NCBI GenBank assembly: GCA_007858575.1
Contig: CP042279.1
Span: 1,984,001-2,048,000, forward strand
Reading direction: 5' to 3'
DNA from: Streptomyces sp. WAC08241
GTDB taxonomy: Bacteria > Actinomycetota > Actinomycetes > Streptomycetales > Streptomycetaceae
DNA: 64,000 bases
Every line of letters begins with the position of its first letter. Within the stretch, counting starts at the first letter, position 1. Made by a program: the position numbers and the translations under genes. This document shows positions 28,178 to 37,640 of the stretch, in pieces. The notes beneath the pieces were generated by a model. The model searched no databases. It was not told the origin of the DNA and saw nothing but the letters and a program-made list of their open reading frames with translations.

Positions 28178-31150
28178 TTGAGGAATGCGTTGTCGCTGTC
28201 GCACGGACCCGATGATCCGACCCGCGAGCCCGCCCGCACGCTCTCCCGCCACTCCGCCGTCTTTCTCCCCGCCGATCCGCCCCGCGCCGGACGGATCGCC
28301 TTCTGGTCACCGGACGGCGAGCCGCCGCCGGACTCTCCCGGCACCCCCGAGGCCGCCGCCGAGCTCACGGTCGTGGACGGCGACACCCTCCGGCTCGTGA
28401 CCGTCCCCGCCCGCACCCTCTCCGTACGGGACGCCCTGCCGCTGCTCGTCCGCGCCCGGTCCTCGGACACCGCGTCCCCCGCGGCCGCCTTCTGGGGCGC
28501 CGCCGCACTGCTCGCCCTCGACCTCGTGGCACGCGGTCTGCTCCTGCCCGGCCTCACGCCCGGCGACCACGACGCGTGGCGGGCCGGACCGCTCGGGCCC
28601 GAGGAGCTGGAGCGACTCCGTACGCTCGCCGCGTCGATGCCGCCCGCGGCCCACGCCGTACCCCTCCCGTCCGATGCCTCCGCCCCTCGTGACGAGCCGC
28701 CGACGCTGCTGCTGCCCGAGCCCGAGGCGCTGCTGCGGGCCTTCGCCGACGCCGTCGCGGACACCCTGCCGCGCACTCCGGCGGCTCCCCTGGCGGCCGG
28801 CGGGCCCGCCTTCGCGGCCGAGGAGCCGCAGGCCGTTCCCGAGCAGCGGGCGTGGGCGGCCGACGTGGCCGCCGTGCACGACGCGGGCGTCCGGCTCTCG
28901 CTCCGTCTCGAACTGCCCGGCTTCACCGCCGAGTCGCGGGAGGCGCCCGGCTTCCGGGCGGTGCTCCGGCTGCACGGCGTCGCCGATCCGACCCTGGTCG
29001 CGGACGCGGCCGAGGTGTGGTCGGGCTCGGGCCCGGTCGGGGCGGCCTTCGGCCCCCGCGCCCGTATGGACGCCCTCTCGCCCTCCGGCGCGCCGCCCGC
29101 GCCTGGCCCCCGCTCTCCCCGCTCCTGTCGGCGGCCGTGCCCGACGCGGTCGAACTGGCCGACGAGGAGGTCGCGGAGCTCCTGGGCCCGGCGGCCGACG
29201 CCCTCGCGGCCCTGGGCGTCCGGGTCCACTGGCCGCGTGAACTCGCCGACCGGATGACGGCCCGGGCGGTGATCGGCCCGCACGCGTCCGGCGCCCGCGT
29301 GGACACCGACGCCGCCGTGGACACCCGCGACGGCGTCGGCTCCGGCGACGGCGACACCCGTACCGAGGCGGGTTCTCCTTCCTGCCGTCCCTCCTCGCCG
29401 CCGACTCCCTCCTCGCCTTCAACTGGCGTTTCGCCGTGGGGACCACGAGCTGTCCCGCGCCGAGCTCGACCGGCTCGCCGAGGCCGGACGGCCCTCGTGC
29501 GGCTGCGCGACCGGTGGGTGCTCGTCGATCCGGCCGAAGTGCGCCGTGCCAGGGCCCACCAGGACCACGAGGTCACGCCGGTGGACGCGCTCTCGGCCGT
29601 CCTCACCGGGACGACCGAGGTCGACGGGCACACCGTCGAAGTGGCGGCGACCGGCCCGCTGGAGCGCCTGCGGGAACGGCTCGCGCACCCCGAGGACGGC
29701 AGGCCCGGGGTGACCCAGCCCGCCGCGCTCGCCGCGACCCTGCGCGACTACCAGGTGCGCGGGCTCGACTGGCTGCACCGGATGACCTCGCTCGGTCTCG
29801 GCGGCTGCCTCGCCGACGACATGGGCCTCGGCAAGACGATCACGGTCATCGCCCTGCACCTGCACCGGCAGACCGACCCGGCCTCGGCCGGGCCCACCCT
29901 CGTCGTCTGTCCCACCTCGCTCATGGGGAACTGGCAGCGGGAGGTCGAGAGGTTCGCGCCCGGCACGCCGGTGCGCCGCTTCCACGGCACCGCCCGCGAC
30001 CTGGAAGGGGTGCCCGACGGCGGCTTCGTCCTCACCACGTACGGCACCATGCGGCTCGACGCAGAGCGGCTCGCCGGATGGGACTGGGGGCTCGTCGTCG
30101 CGGACGAGGCGCAGCACGTCAAGAACCCGTACTCGGCGACGGCCCGCCGGCTGCGGACCATCGGGGCACGCGCACGCGTGGCGCTGTCCGGGACGCCGGT
30201 GGAGAACAACCTCTCCGAGCTGTGGGCGATCCTCGACTGGACCACCCCGGGGCTGCTCGGCGGCCTGGGCGCCTTCCGCACCCGGTTCGCCTCCGCCGTC
30301 GAGGGCGGCCGCGACCCGGCTGCCGCCGCGCGCCTCGCCGCGCTCGTCCGGCCGTTCCTGCTGCGCCGCCGCAAGTCGGACCCCGGCATCGCGCCCGAGC
30401 TCCCGCCGAAGACGGAGACCGACCGGACCGTGTCGCTGACGCCCGAACAGGCCGGTCTGTACGAGGCGGTGGTGCGGGAGACGCTGACGGCGATCTCCGC
30501 GGCCGACGGCATGGCGCGCCGCGGCCTCGTCGTGAAGCTCCTGACGGGGCTCAAGCAGATCTGCAACCACCCCGCCCAGTACCTCAAGGAGGAGAGCCCG
30601 AGGATCGCGGGGCGGTCGGGCAAGCTGGAACTGCTCGACGAGCTCCTCGACACGATCCTCGCCGAGGGCGCCGCCACCCTGGTCTTCACCCAGTACGTGG
30701 GGATGGCCCGGCTCTGGAGGCGCACCTCGCGGCGCGGGGCGTGCGGACGCAGTTCCTGCACGGCGGCACGCCGGTCGCGGAGCGGGAGGCGATGGTCGCC
30801 CGCTTCCAGAACGGGGAGGTCCCGGTCTTCCTGCTCTCCCTGAAGGCCGCGGGCACGGGGCTCAACCTCACCCGCGCCGAGCACGTCGTGCACTACGACC
30901 GCTGGTGGAACCCGGCGGTGGAGGCGCAGGCCACCGACCGCGCGTACCGGATCGGGCAGGACCGGCCGGTGCAGGTCCACCGGCTGATCGCCGAGGGCAC
31001 GATCGAGGACCGGATCGCCGCGATGCTCGACCGCAAGCGGGAGCTGGCGGACAGCGTCCTCGGCACCGGCGGGGAGATGCCGCCGGAGCTGACCGAACTG
31101 ACCGATGCCGAACTGGCGGAGCTGGTGCGACTGCGAGGGACGGACGATGA
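28178..31150 (+). CDS. SNF2-family helicase with DUF3670-type N terminus
   Basis: About 990 residues. The N-terminal half (residues 1-430) is the Pro/Ala-rich SNF2_assoc region (AFWGAAALLALDLVARGLLL, RLHGVADPTLVADAAEVW). The ATPase core carries motif I ADDMGLGKT, Ia CPTSLMGNW, II VADEAQHVKN, III SGTPVENNLSELW, IV VFTQYV, V SLKAAGTGLNL and VI QATDRAYRIGQ, a complete set. It is a DNA-translocating ATPase, probably linked to repair or replication. The start is a TTG at 28178, but internal Met/Leu starts are possible. Frame changes near 29095, 29375, 29440, 29490, 30712 and 31135. Its stop overlaps the SWIM gene (ATGA). Confidence 0.85.
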
Positions 31151-32502
31151 GCGGATACGGACACGGGGACGGCGAGCGGACCTTCGCGGCGCTGCCGCCG
31201 GCGCGGGCGGGGCGTTCACCCGGACCTGGTGGGGCCAGGTGTGGCTCAAGGCCCTGGAGGACACCGCGCTCGACGGGCAGCAGCTCAAGGCGGGGCGCCG
31301 CCACGCGCGCGCGGGGGCGGTGGGCGCCGTGTCGGTGCGGCCCGGCCGGATCACCGCGGTGGTCAAGGACCGGGACGGCACGGCGCACCGGAGCGACGTG
31401 CTGGTGCGGGAGTTCTCCGAGGAGGAGTGGGAACGGCTGCTCGACCTCGCGGTGGACAGCGCGGGCCACATCGCGGCCCTCCTCGACCGCGAGATGCCGC
31501 CGCACCTGGTGGAGGACGCGGCGGCGGCAGGGCTCGACCTGCTGCCGGGCATCGGCGACCTCGATCCGGAGTGCGGCTGCGAGGCCTGGGACCACTGCCC
31601 GCACACGGCGGCGCTCTGCTACCAGGTGGCACGGCTCCTGGACGAGGACCCCTTCGTGCTGCTCCTGATGCGCGGGCGCGGCGAGCGCACCCTGCTCGAC
31701 CAGCTCCAGGCGCGCAGTGCTTGCGTGCCGCCGCTCCCCCGGGACGCGGCGGGGGCGACGGCGACGGCGCTCGCGGGGGCGTCGTTGGGATGCCCGGCGT
31801 GCCGGCCGAGGAGGCGTACGCGTCGGCGTTCCTGCTGCCGCCGCTGCCCGCCCCTCCGGACCTTCCGGCCGCGCCGGGCCGGGCCCCGTCCCTGGACACG
31901 GACACCGAGCCGGAGCCGGGGTGGATCCGGCGGCTCTCGAGTTCCTCGCGGCGGACGCGGCGGCCCGCGCGCACCGGTTCCTCGCCGGGGCCCTGGGGCC
32001 GGGCGGGGAGGCGCCGGAACTGACGGAAACCGGACTGGAGAAAACCGCACTGGAGGAAACCGGCCTGGAGGAAACCGGGCTGACGGGAGCTCAGGACGCG
32101 GTGCGGCTCGCCGTGGGCTCTCCCGCTCCGTGGATCGCGGCACGGCTCGCCGCCGGTTCGGGCCGTTCGCGGGCGGACCTGGACCTCGCCACGCGCGCGT
32201 GGCGGTTCGGGGGCGCCGCCGCCCTCGCCGTACTGGAGGAGGAGTGGGAGCCGGACGCCGAGGTCCTGGCCCGTGCCGGGGCGCGGCTCGCGGAGGCCTG
32301 GGAGGACGACGAGCGGCCGGTGCTGCGGCGGGCGGGCGGCGCCCGGTGGACGGCCGTGGGCGCGGAGGCGCAGGTGCGGCTCGGGGAGGACGGCCGCTGG
32401 TGGCCGTACCTCAAGTCCGCGGGGCGCTGGGCCCCGGCGGGCCCGGCGGACCGGGACCCGGCGGCGGCCCTGGCGACGGCGCTCGCGGCGGACGTGTCCT
32501 GA
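31147..32502 (+). CDS. SWIM zinc-finger protein, partner of the SNF2 helicase
   Basis: About 450 residues. The SWIM motif is CGCEAWDHCPHTAALCYQVA (C-x-C ... C-x-H), preceded by a TWWGQVWLKALEDTALDGQQ N-terminal domain and followed by a low-complexity, acidic linker and a C-terminal helical domain (WRFGGAAALAVLEEEWEPD, WWPYLKSAGRWAPA). These two genes are almost always paired in actinobacteria. The SWIM domain would give DNA or protein binding. Indels near 31205, 31720 and 31920. It starts 4 bases inside the helicase gene. Confidence 0.85.
32026..32085. repeat. 15-bp in-frame repeat, four copies
   Basis: Four units of 15 bases (GAAACCGGACTGGAG and variants) encode the peptide ETGLE/KTALE/ETGLE/ETGLT in the linker of the SWIM protein. 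In frame, so length changes would be tolerated. Confidence 0.75.
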
Positions 32503-32610
32503 GCCCAGGACACCGCCTGGGCCCAGGACACCGCCTGAGCACGGGGCATCGCCTGAGCAGTAGGGCATCGCGTGAGCGCGGGGCGTCACCTGAGCCGTGG
32601 GCACCGCCCG
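32500..32610. repeat. Six imperfect 17-19 bp tandem repeats at the SWIM stop codon
   Basis: The stop codon context TGAGC is repeated with a spacer of 12-14 bases (units like TGAGCACGGGGCATCGCC and TGGGCCCAGGACACCGCC) for about 110 bases after the SWIM gene. Each unit begins with TGAGC or TGGGC, so the array multiplies stop codons in the same frame. No coding sense beyond it. Confidence 0.6.
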
Positions 32611-32632
32611 CAGGGGAGACACCACACGCGCG

Positions 32633-33527
32633 CTATCTGAGCCGGTGGCCGATCCTGCCGCCGATCGTGGAAGGGACGACCAGGCTGCAGGCAACGGTGT
32701 CGGAGCCGAGGAGGTGGCTCGTCCGGTACGGGTACTGAACGAAGGTCGTCCAGCGCGTACCGAACGGCTGCCGGGCGGCCTTGCGGCGCAGCGGTTCGCG
32801 GCAGAGCTCCGTGGCCGCCTCGCGCACCGCCCGGTCCGTGGCGTAACGGCCGGTCAGCCGGGGCCGGGCGACCAGTTCGGCGGAGTGCGGCGCGTCGCAG
32901 GGGCGCCGGACCGCGGTGCCCGGCGCGTCGCGGTCGATGTCGAAGCAGTCGCCTACGCGCAGCGCCTCGAAGGAGACGGGCCGCCCGGGGCGCTGCCCGT
33001 CCTTCCGGCCGCCGGAGGGCCGGGGCGGCGCTCCTCGTCGGGGACGGCGCCGGTGACGTGCTCGCGTGCGGAGGCCGGCCCTCGGCCTCCGTGCGCGTCG
33101 GCGTGGCACCCCGCGCGGCCGTGGCCGCCGGTGTGCCGTCCCGTCTCGGGCCGGGCACCGGTGTGTCGTCCTCCGCCGCGCCGTCCCGCGTCGTGCCGGG
33201 TGTCGGCGTGCCGGTGGTTCCGACGCCGGACGCACCGGGCGCCGGGCCGTCCGTCGGAGGAGGAAGAGGAGGAGAAGCGGCGTCCCCGGTGGCGACAGGA
33301 GACGGCGCGCCCATCGGGTTGCCGTCGTTCTCCCCGCCCTCCCGGACGGTCAGGAAGGCGGTCGCCACCAGGGCGGCCGTGAGCAGCGGGAGGAGCGGCG
33401 TGCCGAACCGGAAGGCGCGCCGCGCCGCCGGCCGACGGCTCCGGCGCGGGCGTTCCCGGTCGCCCGGGCGCCGTCCGCGCAGCACTCCGCCGATCGCCGA
33501 ACGCCCGCCCCGCCGCCTCTCCGTCAT
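32633..33527 (-). CDS. Septum-formation-family membrane protein
   Basis: About 295 residues. A basic N terminus is followed by one membrane helix (FRFGTPLLPLLTAALVATAF), a long Pro/Thr/Gly-rich linker and an exported C-terminal domain (ALRVGDCFDIDRDAPGTAVR, CDAPHSAELVARPRLTG, ELCREPLRRKA, PYRTSHLLGSDTVACSLVVP) with paired Cys, as in the actinobacterial 'septum formation' family. It is only 7 bases downstream of folD and probably co-transcribed with it from the ZTP-riboswitch promoter. One frame change near 33035. Role in cell-wall or envelope is by name only. Confidence 0.72.
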
Positions 33528-33534
33528 GGTCGTC

Positions 33535-34389
33535 CTACAGACCGAGCTGGCGCTCGGCGCCCTCGACCGTCTGGGCGAGGAGCACGGCGATGGTCATGGG
33601 GCCGACGCCGCCGGGGACCGGGGTGATGAGGGAGGCGCGCTCGGCGGCCGACGCGAAGTCGACGTCGCCGACGTTGCCCGGGTTGTAGCCGGCGTCGACG
33701 ACGACGGCGCCGGGCTTGACGTCCTCGCCCTTGATGAAGTTCGGCTTGCCGACGGCGGCGACGAGGACGTCGGCCTCGCGGACGACGGAGGAGAGGTCAC
33801 GGGTGCGGGAGTGGCAGTAGGTGACGGTGGCGTCGCGGCCGAGGAGGAGCAGGCCGGCGGGCTTGCCGAGGATGGCGCTGCGGCCCACCACGACGGCCCG
33901 CTTGCCGCTCAGTTCGACGTCGTACGCGTCGAGGAGGCGCATGATGCCGCCGGGCGTGCAGGAGACGAAGCCGGGGAGGCCGAAGCCCATGGCGGCGAAG
34001 GAGGCCGTCGTGACGCCGTCGACGTCCTTCTCCGGGGCGATGGCCTCGAAGGCGGCGCGCTCGTCGATGTGGGGGCCGACCGGGTGCTGGAGGAGGATGC
34101 CGTGGACCTCGGGGTCCCGGGAGAGGGCGGTGATCGCGGCGACGAGCTCCTCGGTCGTCGTGGTGGCGGGCAGCTCGACGTGCCGGGAGCGGATCCCGGC
34201 CTTCGCGCAGCGGTTCCGCTTCATCTTCACGTACGTCACGGAGGCCGGGTCCGCGCCGACCAGGACGGTCGCGAGACAGGGGGTGACGCCGGTGCGGCGG
34301 GTGACCTCGGCGGCGCGGGCGGCGGTCTCCTCGACCGTACGGCGGGCGAGGGCCGTACCGTCCATGAGGGCGGCGGTACTGGTGGACAT
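33535..34389 (-). CDS. folD: FolD: methylene-THF dehydrogenase/cyclohydrolase
   Basis: Intact 284-residue bifunctional enzyme interconverting 5,10-methylene-, methenyl- and 10-formyl-tetrahydrofolate with NADP+. Key features: YVKMKRNRCAKAGI with the catalytic Lys (Y-x-x-x-K), HGILLQHPVGPHID, DVDGVT, CTPGGIMRLL, VVGRSAILGKPAGLLLL (NADP-binding), VDAGYNP and TPVPGGVGPMTIA. Its transcript starts with a ZTP riboswitch, linking it to purine/folate stress. Good start at ATG 34389. Confidence 0.97.
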   Translation of the reverse strand: MSTSTAALMDGTALARRTVEETAARAAEVTRRTGVTPCLATVLVGADPASVTYVKMKRNRCAKAGIRSRHVELPATTTTEELVAAITALSRDPEVHGILLQHPVGPHIDERAAFEAIAPEKDVDGVTTASFAAMGFGLPGFVSCTPGGIMRLLDAYDVELSGKRAVVVGRSAILGKPAGLLLLGRDATVTYCHSRTRDLSSVVREADVLVAAVGKPNFIKGEDVKPGAVVVDAGYNPGNVGDVDFASAAERASLITPVPGGVGPMTIAVLLAQTVEGAERQLGL

Positions 34390-34420
34390 GGCAACTCCTG
34401 GGCGTCGTCTCTGACCGGCG

Positions 34421-34518
34421 GTTCGCCCAGGCGCACGGCATTCGGCGCGGGCGCGCCGGCGGGCGCGCTCCGCGGGACCGCTCCCCGGTGGTGATCCACC
34501 TCAAGCGCCAGTCACGGC
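34421..34518 (-). promoter_or_regulatory. ZTP/ZMP riboswitch (pfl motif) ahead of folD
   Basis: On the minus strand the leader reads CGTGACTGGCG near its start, then GGATCACCACCGGGGAGC, a variable GC-rich hairpin, and CCGTGCGCCTGGGC near its end, 30 bases before the folD ATG. These are the conserved elements of the pfl motif, including the CGCCUGGGC pseudoknot segment pairing with the GACUGGCG side. ZTP or ZMP accumulates under folate shortage and turns on such leaders, which control folate and purine genes. Identified by pattern, not by a covariance search. Confidence 0.9.
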
Positions 34519-34679
34519 CCGGGCCCCACTCTACGTGAGGGTCCGGGGTGAGTCTCGGACAGGTCCGGGCCGGACCGCGGCGGGCGGCGGCGGCCCGCGC
34601 GGAGGGAATCGTCGCTGACTACCCCGGGCTCCGCCCCGCCGTCCGACGGCCCGGTCCCGGTTGTGTGGATCCGGAATCG

Positions 34680-34735
34680 ATCCCCTTGTTATTCCTGGCA
34701 GTTAGTGATCGATTCAAGTACTCTTCGATCGCGCC
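34680..34735 (+). promoter_or_regulatory. AT-rich promoter region upstream of the terpene synthase
   Basis: In a GC-rich surrounding, 34684-34730 is AT-rich (TTGTTATTCCTGG, TTAGTGATCGATTCAAG). An inverted repeat GATCGA-N12-TCGATC spans 34707-34730. This probably carries the promoter and an operator of the terpene synthase gene, 40-90 bases downstream. Confidence 0.5.
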
Positions 34736-34772
34736 GGGGGCGTTGGGGGCACCCGGGTCCAATGCCCTGGGG

Positions 34773-35728
34773 GTGCACGTGTTCCATGCCGCAGTGCTCG
34801 ACCTTCCCTTCCCGCCGCACAGCCATCCGGACCGGGAGCCGCCGCGCGGCTCCACCGGGAGTGGCTGGAGCGTCACGAAGGGCTCGCCGGAGCCGTCGAC
34901 GCGGCGGTGTACGACCGGTGGGACGTGCCCCGGCTCGCCGCGCTCACCAGTCCCGACTGCGCCACCGGCGACCTCGCCCTCGCCGCTGATCTGCTCGGCT
35001 TCTACTTCCTCTTCGACGACGGGTTCGACACCGGTCTCGGCCGGGCCCCCGCGCGGGTGGCGGAGGTCTGCACCCGGCTGACGGCCCTCCTGCACGGGGA
35101 CGGCCCCGCGCCCGGTGCCCGCACTCCCGTCGAGCGGGCCTTCGCCGACCTCTGGGAGCGCAGCGCGCGCGGCATGTCCGCCCGGTGGCGGGCGAGGAGC
35201 GCCTACAACTGGGAGTGGTACTTCGCCTGCCACCCCGCCGAGGCCGCCGGCCGGCTCTCCGGGCGGCTCCCGGACCGGGAGGGCTATCTGGCGCTGCGCC
35301 GGGGAACGGCCGCCATGGAGACCCTCTTCGACATGGTCGAGCGGCTCAACCGGTTCGAGGTGCCGCAGGAGGTGCTGCACCATCCGACCCTCCGTCTGAT
35401 GCGCCAACTGGCCGCCGACATACCGTCGTTCACCAACGACGTGCACTCGTACGCCCAGGAGTTCGCGCGCGGCGACGTCGCCAACATGGTGATGATCGTC
35501 CGAGGAGCGCGGCGGCACCCCCGAGGAGGCGGCCGCCCAGGTGATGCGCGAGGCCCAGGCGATGGTCGACCGCTTCGTGGGGCTGTCCGCCCAGGTTCCC
35601 GGGATCTGCGACCTCCTCGGCCTCTCCCCCGCCGGGCGCGGGCCGCCCGCCGGTACGTCGACGGCCTCGCCTCCTGGATCGCCGGCTACCACCGCTGGGA
35701 GGTCGACACCGGCCGCTACGACGGCTGA
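34773..35728 (+). CDS. Class I terpene synthase (sesquiterpene cyclase-like)
   Basis: About 315 residues. The metal-binding acid motif is LFDDGFDTG (DDxxD) near residue 90 and the second motif is NDVHSYAQE (N-D-x-x-S-x-x-x-E, Mg2+ site) near residue 225; the C terminus WEVDTGRY includes the RY pair. In between, RWRARSAYNWEWYFACHPAE and GTAAMETLFDMVERL match bacterial terpene cyclases. It should convert farnesyl or geranyl diphosphate to an unidentified terpene. No P450, methyltransferase or prenyl transferase lies next to it. Start: GTG 34773 or 34779. Frame changes near 34850 and 35505. Confidence 0.82.
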
Positions 35729-35760
35729 ACGCCCCGCACGCGTACGCGTGCGGGGCGTTC
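35727..35760. terminator. Perfect 34-base palindromic bidirectional terminator
   Basis: A 17-base arm starting GAACGCCCCGCACG (35727-35743) is followed directly by its exact reverse complement (35744-35760). It starts within the stop codon of the terpene synthase gene and lies between two convergent genes, so it should stop both. Confidence 0.85.
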
Positions 35761-35777
35761 GGACCGAGGCCGGCGGA

Positions 35778-36617
35778 TCAGACGTCGCGCCACTTCGCCT
35801 GGCCGAAGGAGAAGATCCCGAAGAGGACGAGCCCGACGGCCACGGCGACCAGCAGCCACGGTCCGGCGGGGGTCTGCGCGAACGAGCGGATCGTGTCGTC
35901 CATGCCCTTGGCCTCGTCCGGGTCGAACTGGACGGCCGCCTTCAGGCCGAAGAAGCCGATCGCGGCGAAGACGAGCCCGCGTCCCACACCGCCGACGATG
36001 CCGGTCACGTCCATGAAGCGCCGCTGCTTCTCGGACATCGTGGCCCACGTCAGGTGCTTGCGGTACTTCCGCATCACGGCCCGGCCGCCCATCCACAGGC
36101 CCGCGCCGAGGAAGCCCAAGGCCGCCGCGCCGACCAGCCACTGGCCCGCCGGCATGTCGAGGAGACGGCCGGTGATGTCGTGGCTCTGGCGGTCGGTCGA
36201 GCCGGCGCCGCTGTCCCGGTTCCCCGTCGCGAAGGACAGGACGAAGAAGGCCGAGACGGCGTAGAAGACGGCCCGGGCACCGGACACGGCCCGCTTGGCC
36301 GGCTTGTCGCCCTTCGGACCCGCGCTGCCGAACAGGGCCTCCGAGAGACGCCACAGCGCCATCCCGACGAGTCCGATGCCGAGGGCCCAGAGCATCACGG
36401 CTCCGAACGGCGTCTCGGCGACCTGCGCGAGGGCGCTGCCCTTGTCGGCCTGCTCGCCGGTGCCCGTCAGGCCGATGCGTACGGCCAGGATCCCGATGAG
36501 CAGGTACAGCACTCCCCGCGCGACGAAGCCCGCCCGGGCGCCCGCTCGCACCACGTCCCCACGGGCCGCTCTTCTCGCGACGGCCGTGGTCGACCCCCTG
36601 CGCTCATGCCCATTCAC
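35778..36617 (-). CDS. DUF1206 membrane protein
   Basis: About 279 residues with three repeats of a two-helix unit (FVARGVLYLLIGILAVRIGL, AVFYAVSAFFVLSFATGN, GRGLVFAAIGFFGLKAAVQF) and two further helices, the DUF1206 pattern. The function is unknown; it lies in the cytoplasmic membrane. The GTG start at 36617 (VNGHERRGS) is preceded by a weak ribosome site. Frame intact. Confidence 0.85.
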   Translation of the reverse strand: MNGHERRGSTTAVARRAARGDVVRAGARAGFVARGVLYLLIGILAVRIGLTGTGEQADKGSALAQVAETPFGAVMLWALGIGLVGMALWRLSEALFGSAGPKGDKPAKRAVSGARAVFYAVSAFFVLSFATGNRDSGAGSTDRQSHDITGRLLDMPAGQWLVGAAALGFLGAGLWMGGRAVMRKYRKHLTWATMSEKQRRFMDVTGIVGGVGRGLVFAAIGFFGLKAAVQFDPDEAKGMDDTIRSFAQTPAGPWLLVAVAVGLVLFGIFSFGQAKWRDV

Positions 36618-36790
36618 CCCTCTCGGATCGGAATGACCGGGTGCCCCGTCTTCCGCGTTCGAACCCCCGCGGCGCGTTCGAACGCCGAGCGGTGCGTGCC
36701 GTGCGAACCGGGGCGGGCCACCGTTTGCGGCCCTCCGGGGCCCGGCGGAGACTGGGCGGGCAGGGGCCGATCCGGAGAGGGCCGGGGACG

Positions 36791-37600
36791 ATGGGCGCAT
36801 ACGCTGACCTTCCTGGGGTCAGGACCTGGTACGAGACCGAGGGCGACGGCGACCCGCTGGTCCTGCTGCACGGCGGCTTCTGCACCAACGGGACGTGGGG
36901 CGCCCAGCGCTCCGACCTCGCCGGCGAGTACCGCCTCTTCCTGCCCGAGCGGCGCGCCCACGGGCACACCCCCGACGTGCCGGGACCGCTGTCGTACCAG
37001 GACATGGCGGACGACACGGTGGCGTTCCTGGAGCGGGTGGTCGGGGGTCCGGCGCATCTGGTCGGGTGGAGCGACGGCGGTGTCGTCGCGCTGCTCGTCG
37101 CCGCCGCCCGGCCCGATCTGGTCCGCAGGGTCGTGGCGATCGGGGCGAACTTCCGCCCCGGGCCCGAGTGCTTCGCCGATCCGGCGATGCTCGACGGGAT
37201 GACGCCCGACAGCCCGGACATGGAGTTCTTCCGCGAGATGTATGCGGCGGTCACGCCGGACGGCGCTGACCACTGGCCGGTGGTGGCGGCCAAGGTGATC
37301 GAGATGTGGCGGACCCAGCCGGCGCTCGCCCCCGAGGACCTGGGGCGCGTACGGGCGCCCACCCTGGTCGTGGTCGGCGACGACGACCTGATGACACTCG
37401 AACACACCGCCGCCCTCTACCGCGCGATCCCGGAGGCCCTGCTGGCCGTGGTGCCCGGGGCGTCCCACCTGGTGCCGCTGGAGCAGCCGGCCCTGGTCAA
37501 CCGGATGGTCCTCGACCACCTGGCGCGGGACGCCGCCGTCGAGACGATGATGCCGGTCCTGCGCGCGGCGCCCGGCGCCCCGGGCGGCGCCCCCGGCTGA
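36791..37600 (+). CDS. Alpha/beta hydrolase
   Basis: 269 residues, frame intact. Nucleophile elbow GWSDGGVVAL (Ser), oxyanion region VLLHGGFCTNGTW, acid VVVGDDDLM, His ASHLVPLEQPAL. Typical epoxide hydrolase/esterase core without a large cap. Substrate unknown. Start ATG 36791. Confidence 0.85.
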   Translation: MGAYADLPGVRTWYETEGDGDPLVLLHGGFCTNGTWGAQRSDLAGEYRLFLPERRAHGHTPDVPGPLSYQDMADDTVAFLERVVGGPAHLVGWSDGGVVALLVAAARPDLVRRVVAIGANFRPGPECFADPAMLDGMTPDSPDMEFFREMYAAVTPDGADHWPVVAAKVIEMWRTQPALAPEDLGRVRAPTLVVVGDDDLMTLEHTAALYRAIPEALLAVVPGASHLVPLEQPALVNRMVLDHLARDAAVETMMPVLRAAPGAPGGAPG

Positions 37601-37640
37601 TCCCGGGCGGAACCGTGCGGTGCGGGCTACCCTCGGGGCC

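Noticed and set aside
29436..32738. Open frame of 1100 codons on the plus strand through helicase and SWIM genes
   Set aside because: It joins pieces of two real genes only because frame errors and GC richness remove stop codons; motifs support two separate proteins.
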